A DNA stretch of 64,000 bases, taken from the NCBI GenBank assembly GCA_020744225.1, contig JAGMWG010000010.1, positions 930,001-994,000 on the forward strand. The letters run 5' to 3'. This stretch comes from Paraphoma chrysanthemicola. Lineage: Eukaryota > Ascomycota > Dothideomycetes > Pleosporales > Phaeosphaeriaceae. Both the position numbers and the translations under genes were made by a program. Below, one piece after another: positions 44,209 to 54,468 of this stretch (the stretch's first letter is position 1; each line of letters begins with the position of its first letter). The notes under the pieces are model-generated. The model searched no databases, was not told where the DNA came from, and saw only the letters and a list, made by a program, of their open reading frames with translations.

Positions 44209-47208
44209 TCAAGACCCCGTCATCGTGGGATCTTCCGGCAATGCGTCTAAGAGATTACGCAGCACCTTGATGTACGACTCTTCAATACCCCATGTGAACG
44301 ACTCTTCACAAGGCCTGTGTTCCACTGAAGGCTCGTTCCCTTTCGGAGCTGATATGCGGGCCTCTTCGCTGAGCAAAACTATTCCTTCTTCGAGGACTTT
44401 ACGGGGAGCGCTTGGATCTCGTATATTGCCGACCTTGGATATAAATGCTGCGACTTTATGCCCGGCTCGTACAAATGTCTGCACCAGCTCATCGTCGAGT
44501 GGTCGATCCAGGTGCAGAAAACTTGGCTCTGGAATCTCTTCTCCATCTTGATCGACAGCTTCGACGACCTCTGGCAGCTGCATCGAGAGACAAAAGGCCC
44601 ATAGTATGAGAGTGGCGATGTAGATGGCGAAAGGCTCGAGTATGCTGTCATAGGAATAGCGTCGAACATGCCAGAAGAGTGCGCCGCAGTGGATAATGGA
44701 CAGCCGAGCTTTGTATCGATCTCGAACAACCCATTGAAGAACTTGTTGTCGCACCGAGCTATATGAAGCCCGTTGGTCATTACTCATGCATCCTGAATTT
44801 GCTGACGAAGTAAAAGATGCCAATGATTGAATGTGGACCGTTGGTGTGAGAATAATCAGACGAGCCAAGTGCAAGTGCAAAATGGTATGGTGTTCCACTC
44901 CCAGATGCTGAGCGATCTTGCTATTCGCTGGCCAATGAAGAACATCTAGACAATCGCAGGCGCTGTTACGCCACTTTGACGCTGTTGGCGTAGTCGGAAG
45001 CCAAGAAGACTGAGCGGAGAGTGAATCGCGGGTTTCACGGTGCTGTGCAACCGCTGACGGTGTCCAGGAATCCAGCAGACTATGTTCTTTAGACAAAACC
45101 TTCCTTGTGTTACGGTATACAGCATTGACTAACAACAGACCTACCCAATCCAGATCATCAGTGAGTGTCCAAAGCAACAGAAAAGACAGAGATCTCACTT
45201 ACTGCTGAACTCTCCTAGATGTGATGGCAATCTTTTCTCCATGTATATGGTCTCCAGGGCATCGGACAAGGTCATGTCAGCGAAGGTCGTCTTGCCTTGT
45301 GCAACCAAAGAGGGGTCCTCCCAGACTTCGTCATGAGAGGGTATCAGAGTCTTGACATCTTCGAGGTCCAGCATCGGCTTTGCGTCGAATTCGTAAAGAA
45401 ACATTGAATCCAAAAACTATGTTCATCAGTGAAAGAAATGTAGACGATACTGCATGTTCCTTACCCATACCATCATACCTACGCGAATGCGTGACTCTCG
45501 ATCGAGCCATTTTTGTATCGCTGTGTGACCGGCTGGACCCATCAATGGTACTGTGTTCATGTTGTGTGGCGTCCAAGCAAGCAGACCCATAGTACGGCAG
45601 GACTCTACTAGATGATACCGTTCAAACAAGGCTCGCTCCACCAGGGATCTTTTCCCAGAATGTAATAAAAGCATGATGTGAAGGATGCTGACCTGCATTG
45701 CACTTACACTGGCAAGTATGCTGGCCTTGCTTTCATGGCCTGGGAGGAAAAGAGAATCATTATCGCCATCAATCAAATGACTCCAAGTGCTAAACCTCTG
45801 TCGCTGAAGTATCGTGTCTAGTAAGCACCAGAGAACCTCGCCAGGCTCTTTGCCATGCAAACGCCGTCCGTACCTTGCACCAACGGTTGCGACAGCGAGG
45901 AGTAAGAGCCAATCGTCTGAGGTTATATGGGAGAATTCAGACCTGCGCAGCATTGGGAAGATGGGGTTAAAGCGGTCGAAATACATCCTTACGTATAGGT
46001 TCATCTGGACTAGCGATGGCATACGCGCGAGATCGACGGGCAGGGCTTGGGCTTGGTTTTCGGCCAACAATTGTTGTGTCAGCTTGTCGTAGGCTACTTG
46101 TGGAAGTAAGTCAATGCTAAGCGTGGAGTGCGGAGACAGTGAAGAAGTTATCGCATCGGACTCAGGACTGCAAAGACCTTGCACTGCTGTGAGCGAGCCA
46201 CGCTTGTACGATCTGCCTCCAAACGGAGCACGAGCACCCTCACTATTGACATAGTATCTCCCTTCGGTGGAGCTGAGAGACGAAGGAGAAATGTGTGCAT
46301 GACCAGATGGTATGCTTCCACGATCCAAGTCAGTTGGTAGTGTTTCGCGAGAACACGGCATCTCCGCGCTCTGTCCGTCTATGAGTGTTACGCTGGCAGG
46401 ATTTTGCTCTAACCGTTCTCCTTGGTTGAAGTTTCCGTCTTGCGTCCGAAGCCATTGATCGTCAGCAGCAAAGCCTGCTAGAAGGGACTCCCAGTTGATA
46501 TCTGTTGGATACTGCGGAGACATCCAGTTGACATCAAATGCTCCGAATCCAATTTGCCCCGGAACAGAAATACTCGAGATTTCATATGAAGGGACAGTTT
46601 CGACTGCTACTCCCGCAATTGGTATGCTCATGTCGCATTGAATGTCTGACTGTACCGGCACATTGTCGTAGGTATAGGGTGCTCGGGCTTGAATGCCAGA
46701 TGTAACATGATCCAGATTCACTGAAGCTGTGGCCTCGCTTGCTTCGGTCGTGTCCTGTAGCTGTACTACCGTCTGCCTATTGCGGGGTGACTGTCGTGGT
46801 GCAGCTCTGCGACTAGGAGGGTACCAACACGTGACACCGCGCTCGTTGCACCGCTTGCAAGGCTGGCCCCGGCTGCAGCGGACGCGATCGACGGCACACT
46901 GCTTGCACGCGCGGAAAGACGTTGTAGACGGTAGCGTCTCGTTTTGCTCCTCATGGGAAGTTATGTGTCGACTCAGAACATCGCTTCAAGATGACCCAGG
47001 GCGTCAGCGGGTGAATTGGAGTGATGCATCAACTTGGGGCAACTTACGGACGCGCGAATCGTTTGTCGCATTGAGGGCATTGGTAAGGCTTCTCGTGAGT
47101 ATGAATGCGCATATGCCGGGTGAGATGCTCCTGTCTTCCGAACTTCTGGCTGCAGGCGGAGCAGCGAAATGACGTCGCTGACTGCTGATGCGTCCGCGTG
47201 CGCCCCAT
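44209..47208 (-). CDS. Transcription factor with C2H2 fingers and a Zn2Cys6 cluster
   Basis: Four exons on the minus strand: 47208-47048, 46983-45465, 45416-45203 and 45140-44209; 941 aa. Introns are 64 nt (AAG acceptor), 48 and 62 nt. The N-terminus holds two C2H2 fingers (FRCSACSQKFGRQEHLTRH; YQCPQCDKRFARPDVLSRH) and, about 20 residues later, a Zn2Cys6 binuclear cluster with spacing C-x2-C-x6-C-x5-C-x2-C-x6-C (CKQC..C..CKRC..C). The first intron falls inside the second finger. The large C-terminal part is a fungal-specific transcription factor domain (LVQMNLYVRMYFDRFNPIFPML; HIMLLLHSGKR). It lies between a sugar transporter and an alpha-xylosidase on the same strand, so local pathway control is likely. 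Confidence 0.88.
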
Positions 47209-47373
47209 CGCTGGCCGTACATAGCAAAATGGAGAAATGGGGCCTGCCAAAGTCAAGTTTCGCTGACATCCGAAACAACTCAGAAGCAGAAGACCTGCAT
47301 GCTATCTCCAGAGAATGTGGAGAGACGCGTGGAATTGCGGAGTAGCAAGTGCCAAGCAGAAGCCGCGTGACTA

Positions 47374-47384
47374 CTCCGGTGGAG
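47374..47384. promoter_or_regulatory. CTCCGGTGGAG element upstream of the transcription-factor gene
   Basis: Exact copy of the 11-mer at 44142-44152 (the identity extends one more base, A), 166-176 bp upstream of the regulator's start. It suggests autoregulation or shared carbon control. Confidence 0.5.
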
Positions 47385-47512
47385 AGTATCAGTTCCGCCA
47401 GTCTTTTTCTAGCAAGACTAGCAAGACTAGCAAACGAACTCGTGATTGTTTATCGAACGCAAAATCCTGTTCTATTCGTATCTAAGTCTAAGGACCCGAG
47501 TGTCCCCACGCC

Positions 47513-49572
47513 TCAAAGTCGCTCAAAAATTGGCATCGTCTGCAAGGGACAGTCCACGGTGACTGTCACGCCACCTTCCCAAGTGTTCTCGCTCCTGAAA
47601 GCCTTCCATTTGCCTCCGCCCGGTATCTGAGGCAAGTAAACACTCATTTGCTTCGCGCCCTCCTTCAGTACAGGGCAACACAAGTACGTATCGCCGTACA
47701 TGTACTGTTCTTTAATCTCCCAGCATTTGGCGTCTTCTGGAAACTCGTAAAACAAGGTGCGCATGACCGGCGAACCCTTCTCATGAGCCTCCTTCATGAG
47801 CCTCCTCGTGTACGGTCGGAGATCCTCACGAATATGCATGTATGTTTTGCAGATCTCGAAGACCTCGGGGCCGTACGACCAGACCTCGTTGTCTGCACCG
47901 CTGCGACATGACGCGCCGCCTGTAGTGCCGACTTTGGCTTGTCGTGGCTCGCGATCTCCATGTAGTCTCATGACAGGACAGAATGCGCCCCATTGAAACC
48001 AGCGCACGAATAACTCCCGGAACTTTGGATCCTTAGGGTCGCCGCCGTGGAATCCGCCAATGTCGGTTGTCCACCAGGGCAGGCCGGAGATGCCCATGTT
48101 GAGACCGGCTGCGAGTTGATCTCGCAAAGTACTCCAGGAAGAAGCAATGTCACCACTCCAGACTAGCGCGCCGTACTTTTGACTACCAGCCCAGGCGCAA
48201 CGAACGAGGTTGACGATGTTCTGCTGGCCTTCTTTCGTCATGCCCTCATAAAATGCGCGCGAATACTCCCGTGGGTAAATGTTTCCGATTGCAACATTCG
48301 AGCCGAGATGGTAACGGTAATTTTCAAAGTCATACACACGGTATTCCGGCTCCGCCTCATCGAGCCAAAATACCTTGATGCCCTTTGAGTAGTAATTCTT
48401 CTTGACTTTGTTCCAGACGTATTCGCGCGATCCCGGATTTGTGGGGTCGAAATGGACTGTATTTCCTTGGAACGTCATTGCGATGCGGACACCTCGTTCT
48501 GTGCGAATCAGGTATCCTTTCTCGACCATCTCGTCAAAGTTTTCTGATCTTCGATCGACCGTTGGCCAAATGGAGACCATGAGCTCGATCCCCAACTCCT
48601 GAAGTTCCTTGATCATAGCATCTTAACAGTTCAATGTCAGCTTCCGATGCCACATTTTAGCTTTTCTTTCGTTGACAAAGAGTGTTGAGACGTACCTGGG
48701 TCTGGCCAATACGTTTCGTCAAACCTCCAGTCACCCTGCGTCGGCCAATGGAAAAAATCGATAACAATCAAATCAATCGGCAGATTCAGCCGCTTATACT
48801 CCCTTGCTACCTTGAGTAGCTCCTCTTGCGTCTGATATCGTAGCTTGCACTGCCAGAATCCGAGCCCGTATTCTGGCATCATTGGAACCTTTCCCGTTGC
48901 GTCGCTATACGACTCGACCAATTGCGCAGGGGTGTCACCGGCGACGACCCAATAGTCCAGAGCCTTTGTCGAAAGAGCTTCGAAGCTCATGACATTCTTG
49001 CCGAAAACTGCATGTCCGATGGAGGGGCTGTTCCATAGAAGACCGTATCCAAGAGACGAGATTGCAAACGGGACACTGGATTGCGAGTTACGATGTGCAA
49101 GCTCAAGCTGCGTGCCTTTGATGTCGAGATATGGTTGTTGATACTGGCCCATGCCAAATATCTTCTCCTTCGGGTCAAGAGACTCAAATCGAGCCGTAAG
49201 ATGGTAGTCTCCGCCGATGATGGGTTTAAACTCGCGGGCTTCGACCTCAAGAGCGCTGCATTTGGGGTCTGTGACATCGCGGCGGTTGCGGGCGTATTCC
49301 TCCAGCAGTACTTTTCCAGCTGCGTTCCAAATGGTCAACTTTCCACGCTTTGTGATGACAGCTTTGATCTTTCCATTGACCAACGTGGCCGTCTCTTCGC
49401 TGATTTCGATCTGCGCCTCGACGTTTGCTGGTTCTAGCAATGCCCAATTCTCAGTGGGCATGGAGCTCGTTTTGGTTGCGCGAACGCGAACGGCGTTCTG
49501 ACCCCAAGGTTCGACCCATAATTGTTCTGCATCGTACGCATATACAATGCGATTTTCTTGCTTTAGCAACAT
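47513..49572 (-). CDS. Intracellular alpha-xylosidase, glycoside hydrolase family 31
   Basis: Two exons on the minus strand (49572-48696 and 48621-47513) with a 74-nt GTACGT..TTAAG intron; 661 aa. There is no signal peptide, so it should be cytosolic. GH31 features in order: the N-terminal beta-sandwich (FGMGQYQQPYLDIKGTQLEL), IVIDFFHWPTQGDWRFDE, the nucleophile Asp in VFWLDEAEPE (~379), the acid/base Asp in WSGDIASSWSTLRDQ (~448), SGLPWWTTDIGGF, and RLHGDREP. This is the YicI-type (alpha-xylosidase) form of GH31 rather than the maltase form. Such enzymes release xylose from isoprimeverose and xyloglucan fragments. The neighbours (sugar porter, regulator) support a catabolic role. Confidence 0.93.
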
Positions 49573-49799
49573 CTCAGTGAATTTTTATCCCTTATAGCTA
49601 GAATTGAGAGCGTGACAATGATGTGGAGAGAAGGAGACGCGAGATGAGAGAATGAGCGGGAAATGACAGCGAGCGGGACTTCATACGCCTCCCACCCGAC
49701 AGAACATATACAATTAGAAGCTGGCCCATATTTTTGGCGACCTGCTAGTTTCGACGCGTCGCCAACAAATCGTACAGTTCACGACATGAGATCAACGTT

Positions 49800-49810
49800 C
49801 TCCACCGGGG
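49800..49810. promoter_or_regulatory. CTCCACCGGGG element upstream of the alpha-xylosidase gene
   Basis: This is the reverse complement of CTCCGGTGGAG with one mismatch (G for A at position 10), 228-238 bp upstream of the alpha-xylosidase start. It is the third gene of the cluster to carry the element. Confidence 0.4.
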
Positions 49811-50740
49811 CACCGTGCTACCCCGCATGCACCCCCATCGGAGCTGTTCCCTTTAGTCCACCAATGCGCTCCTCCATGACAGCATTGACCACAGCCAGAC
49901 ATCACTCACTATTGATTTCAGTGGCTATCGAAGGGCTTATAACCTTGCCTGGTGTGCTCCAGCTTACGATTAAATCAGCTTCTGCGCTCAAGCTACTGCT
50001 GAGGTATGCTAGGGGCATAGATACGCGTCTTATCCGCGGCTTTTTCTGCTACTTGCTGGTCTGCTTGAAATGCTGCCTTTGATATGAGCCTGTGACACTG
50101 AATCATCCTCTTGGTTCTCCATACTCCGTGAACTACGAGAATCGTTAAGGGAACCATTCTCTTTCACCTTTTCAAGTATGCCTGTATGCGGATCATGGCA
50201 CACAGCACGTTGCTGTGAGGTATTTGTGAACACGTACGACGCTCAAAATTCGGAGACGATCGACGACTCGGGCATCTCGTTGACCTGCGATTCGGTTGGA
50301 AGGCTGTCAAATGTCGTGCATGACGCCACGCCAGCCATAGCTGATCTGGCTCGATTTGAAGAGCTGGTGTTGAGAACCGAGGGGTTTGTAGATGGTGCGA
50401 GCGCGAAGTTGATGTGGTGGTCCTACTGCACGGCAGCGAGCTTTCTTGCTCAGGAACACAAGCTTGCTAGCGCGGCCCTCACCATTGTTTGCTCTTTCAC
50501 CACAGGGAATAGCAGTGTACTACGTGCTGCAAACGACACATGATTGAGAGCATGACACCGACAACAGCATGCTTAGCTAACGGATAAAGATGATGCCTGT
50601 GGTCACTACCCGCAAACGACCAGTTCAAGGTGGGCAGGCTAGTTTTGCAATGGCTGATTTCGTATACATGCACGGACGTTGGTGAAGGAGCAAGAGTCGG
50701 CTCGCGTAGATTGAGACAGGGGTGACGATGTGGGGAAGCG

Positions 50741-50769
50741 ACGCGATAGCGCTAAATCACTTTACGCGT
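50741..50769. promoter_or_regulatory. MCB-like sites (ACGCGA, ACGCGT) upstream of CTF4
   Basis: ACGCGA at 50741-50746 and a perfect ACGCGT at 50764-50769, 62-90 bp before the CTF4 start. MBF-type control of a replication gene at G1/S is plausible. Confidence 0.4.
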
Positions 50770-50830
50770 CGGCGCGTCTTCCATACACGCGCAACACAAA
50801 CTCCCGCACAATACACAGCACCACTTTGAC

Positions 50831-53601
50831 ATGGCGAGAATCCAGGGCCGACAGGCTCGTAAGTGTGACTTTGCGCATAGAGAGCGAACGAGCAGCTGAT
50901 TGCCTCATTAGATGCCCCTGGCGCAACATATCTCGCCTACACGCCGAACGGAAAGAAGCTGATTACAGCCGGCGTCGACAACTACTGCCGTATATTCAGC
51001 ACAGGATCAGACGATGAGCCCGTCACAGTAGATAATTGCCAGGAGGACAATACCACCATAGTGGCTGGTGTATGTCGGTCGGCCTTCGCACGGCAGAAAT
51101 ACGACTAATCGCTCTACAGAACAGCTTCTTCATCACAGGCTCAGAGGATGGCACAGTTAGCAAATACACTCTCGACGGCAACAAGTTCGAAGACATACTC
51201 GACCGCACGACGTTACCCATACGAGACGTCGCCCTGAGTCCGGACGGGAATTGGATTGCTGTTGCAAGCGAGTACGTTCCATAACTGAACTCGATGCACA
51301 AAAGCTGACAAACTCAGCGAGCTTGCAGTGAACGTCATAAACGTCAAAGATACCCGCCAACGCCGAATATTACGCGAACAGCCGCGAGCCGTCAAGCATG
51401 TATCGTTCGACAAAACAGGCAAGCAGCTTGCTGTGTCTTGCACCGACGGCAACGTATACATGTATTCGCTTGGAGAAGAAGAGCCGGAACTGCTGAAGAA
51501 GGTGGACGGGATGATCAAAAGCCTAGAGACTGATGCCGAATCCAGCTCGAGGGTCGTATGGCATCCTGACGGCCGTGCCTTTGCCACGCCCACAGCACTG
51601 CGCGACATGCAGGTCATGTCGACAGGTGACTGGGAGCGCCAGCGTGTCTTCAAGACCGGCCACTCTGCAGACATCACAGCAGCCGCCTGGTCACCAAATG
51701 GTGCTCTTCTTGCAACAACGTCTAGCGACCTAAGCCTCAGTCTATGGGACACCAAGACGCAGAAGCTGTTGAAAAGGTTCGACGACGTCAAAGCTACGAT
51801 CCTAGCAATGGCCTGGCATCCTACTGAGAACATCCTATCGTATACAAACAACGAGGGCGAGCTCTTCATCCACACGGGTATCGTACCTGAGGACCATCTA
51901 CCTCTTCTAGAGAAGTCCACAGTGTCTGCGCCCTTCTTCCACGATCCGGCAGAGGGCCGTGCAGGCGTTGCTCCAGCTCCGCAAAAACTTGCCAATGGCA
52001 TCAAGACAACGTTGCCAGAACGGCGACCAGCGCAGAGAGACGGGACTCCCGACTCGCTGGACGACCTGCTCGGCCCAGACTTCAGGGATGATGAAGCCGA
52101 TGAGGATGGAGACGAAGAAATGAACGACTTCGTAGTGGATGATGACGGCGCTGGCTATGCGCCTGCCATCAACGGACATGGAAAGCGGCCCAACCCCCAT
52201 GTCAATGGAGTTGAGCCCTCTTTCAAGCGTCGAGCCACCAGCAGTGCCCTCTTCCGCCCACAAATCCACGAGCCATTCCAACCGGGCGCAACACCCTGGC
52301 GTGGGAGCCGGAGACTTCTATGCTGCTCACTAACTGGCCACGTCGAAACGGTCTCGCAGGAGGGCCGCCATCATACTGTGTCCGTCAGATTCTATGATGA
52401 GCACACGTTCCGCAACTTCCACTTCACCGACATATTCCTTTACGACAAGGCATGCCTGAACGAGAACGGGACACTTTTTGCATGTCAGCCAAACAGCACT
52501 GGTGACGGCAATGCAGCAATGATCTACTACCGCCCGCATGAAACCTGGACAACTCGTACGGAGTGGCGCACCAATCTCCCAGTCGGCGAATCTGTGACAG
52601 CAATCGCCCTCTCAGACAGCTACGTCTGCGTAACCACATCCGCCAACTACGTCCGTATCTATTCTCTTTTTGGTCTCCCAATTCGCGTGTATCGCCAAAA
52701 GTCCTCACCAGCAGTGACATGCGCGGCATGGCGCGACTACATCTTGACTATTGGCAATGGTCCTATCCAATCCGACCTTAGCACCCAGCTCCTTTATACA
52801 ATTGAGAACATCAAACACGACACCATCTACCAAGACTCGGACATCCTCGCATTACCACCAAATGCCCAGCTTACGTCTGTATTCTTCTCCTCCGAGGGAG
52901 ACCCATACATCTATGACTCTTCTGGTGTTCTACTTACTTGTCTCGGCTGGCGCAGCCCAGGACAGGCACGATGGGTTCCCATGCTCGACACGAGGTGCCT
53001 CTCCCGTCTGGCTAGTGGCGGGAAAGAGGAAAGCTACTGGCCCGTCGGTGTGGCTTCAGAAGGCACAGACGTGAAGTTCCACTGCATGATCATCAAGGGC
53101 AAAGAGAAGTATCCGTCAGCACCGATACCGCACCTCACCGAATTCGGCTTCGAGATACCTCTCTGGAGTGCAGTAGAGAAAAAGAAGCCAGCCACAGGAG
53201 AGGAAGACTTGGACGACGAAGACACGGGCAGCAAGCCAGAAACAACACAACAAACGCACGAACAAGCCTTCATTCTGTCATCGGTTCTACACTCGCAACT
53301 TTCCCACACCCTTTCTCACGTCCGACCGACCGCATCACAACGCGATGCTCTTGGCAGTCTAGATGCCAGCGTCGATCGAGCACTGTTACAACTACTGGCC
53401 TCGGAGTGTCTAGCAGGTGAAGACCACGGCATGAAAGCGCTGGAGATCGTCACTTTAATGAGAAACGCAAATGGGAAGATGTTTGAGTTGGCGGGCAAGG
53501 TAGCTGAGAGGTTTGGTAGGGATGTGTTGGGCGAGAAGATTAGGGAATTAGCCGAGCGGCGGGCGCTGCGTGGAGAGGAGGAAGAAGTCGAAGACTTCTA
53601 A
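50831..53601 (+). CDS. CTF4: Replisome adaptor Ctf4/Mcl1/AND-1 (DNA polymerase alpha-binding WD40 protein)
   Basis: Four exons: 50831-50858, 50912-51069, 51120-51271 and 51318-53601; 873 aa. Exon 1 is only 28 nt. The N-terminal WD40 propeller (about residues 10-320) includes APGATYLAYTPNGKKLITAG, LPIRDVALSPDGNWIAVAS, ITAAAWSPNGALLATTS and LAMAWHPTENILSY. An acidic linker (DDEADEDGDEEMNDFVVDDD) follows, then the SepB/Ctf4 middle domain (FRNFHFTDIFLYDKACLNENGTL, ILTIGNG, GWRSPGQARWVPMLDTR) and a C-terminal helical bundle ending in an acidic tail. It links CMG helicase to polymerase alpha. No HMG box is present, as usual for fungal forms. Confidence 0.95.
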
Positions 53602-54468
53602 GAATCATGGGCATCTGACGATGGGTGGAAGAGGCATGTTGATTGTGGTTTAGCATAGCGATTTGGATAATGTACTTTCATGATGTGCAATTAGAAGCAG
53701 CTGTCACTCAACTGAAGCACCACTTGGCAATGTTTGGCGCCAAGCACAACTTCGTGGAGGTCTCTCGGGCTGCTGTTGGTCGTTTTGAGATGCAAATATG
53801 TTTCAGAAACAACTTGAACAAAGACGTCACGAAGAAAAAGCCCTTTCTTATCAAGTGCATGACTCAAGATGTCTAGTCCGTGGTGTCAAAGCCGCGACAA
53901 ATATTAAGCCAAGCCAGCAGTTGACGGTCGATCGCAGCGCGCTCCCACGGGGAACAGCAGATCTCCACCCCTTGCCCACGTTCTCGACGCGCACGTTCAA
54001 TGGCCAGTCACACTCCATATTCCCGCATGTTGAATCCTTTACTGGCTTAGTTTATGTTGGACTCATAAAGCCAACTGTTTCCCTCGACGTTTGAACAAAG
54101 TGTGGCGCCCAATTCCTTCGGCCCACGTGCACCCTGGCTAGCGACCTCGATCCCTCCTTCATCCAACGACAGACGCGCTTTCATGTACGCGATTGACGCA
54201 CGGTAAGACCCGCAATTTTTCCGAGACAGATGATGAACGTCCACGGCGCGCGACTTCAGCTTTCCTTGATGGCACATGCACCTTGTGAAAGAGCACGGAC
54301 CACTTCTTGAGTACGGCAGGACAACACGCTCACTGCACCTGCAGGATACGACGGCGCGCGCTTCGCCAGCCCTAGTGGGCTATTAGCTCATTTGGCGATT
54401 CTCTCAAGCACTCTTGTGTTTTGCTTCATTCATCATCGGGCACAGCGCTTAGTCCTGCATACTTAACA
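53602..54468. other. Promoter region of the H+-ATPase gene
   Basis: 870 bp between CTF4 and the proton pump gene, both on the plus strand. No gene is visible. A long upstream region is usual for strongly expressed pump genes. Confidence 0.4.

Larger units (their letters stand above)
49573..50830. other. 1.26-kb region between alpha-xylosidase and CTF4 starts
   Basis: Divergent promoter space. Two weak coding candidates overlap on opposite strands: plus 50178-50543 (121 codons, with LARFEELVLRTEGFVDGASA) and minus 50030-50233 (67 codons). Neither has a known domain, and I do not call them genes. Regulatory elements inside are listed separately. Confidence 0.4.

Noticed and set aside
47398..47432. 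Short tandem AGCAAGACT units
   Set aside because: Only two to three imperfect copies; too short to call a repeat element.
50030..50543. Overlapping small frames on both strands upstream of CTF4
   Set aside because: Both look mildly coding but have no family, signal peptide or splice support; they cannot both be real and I cannot choose.
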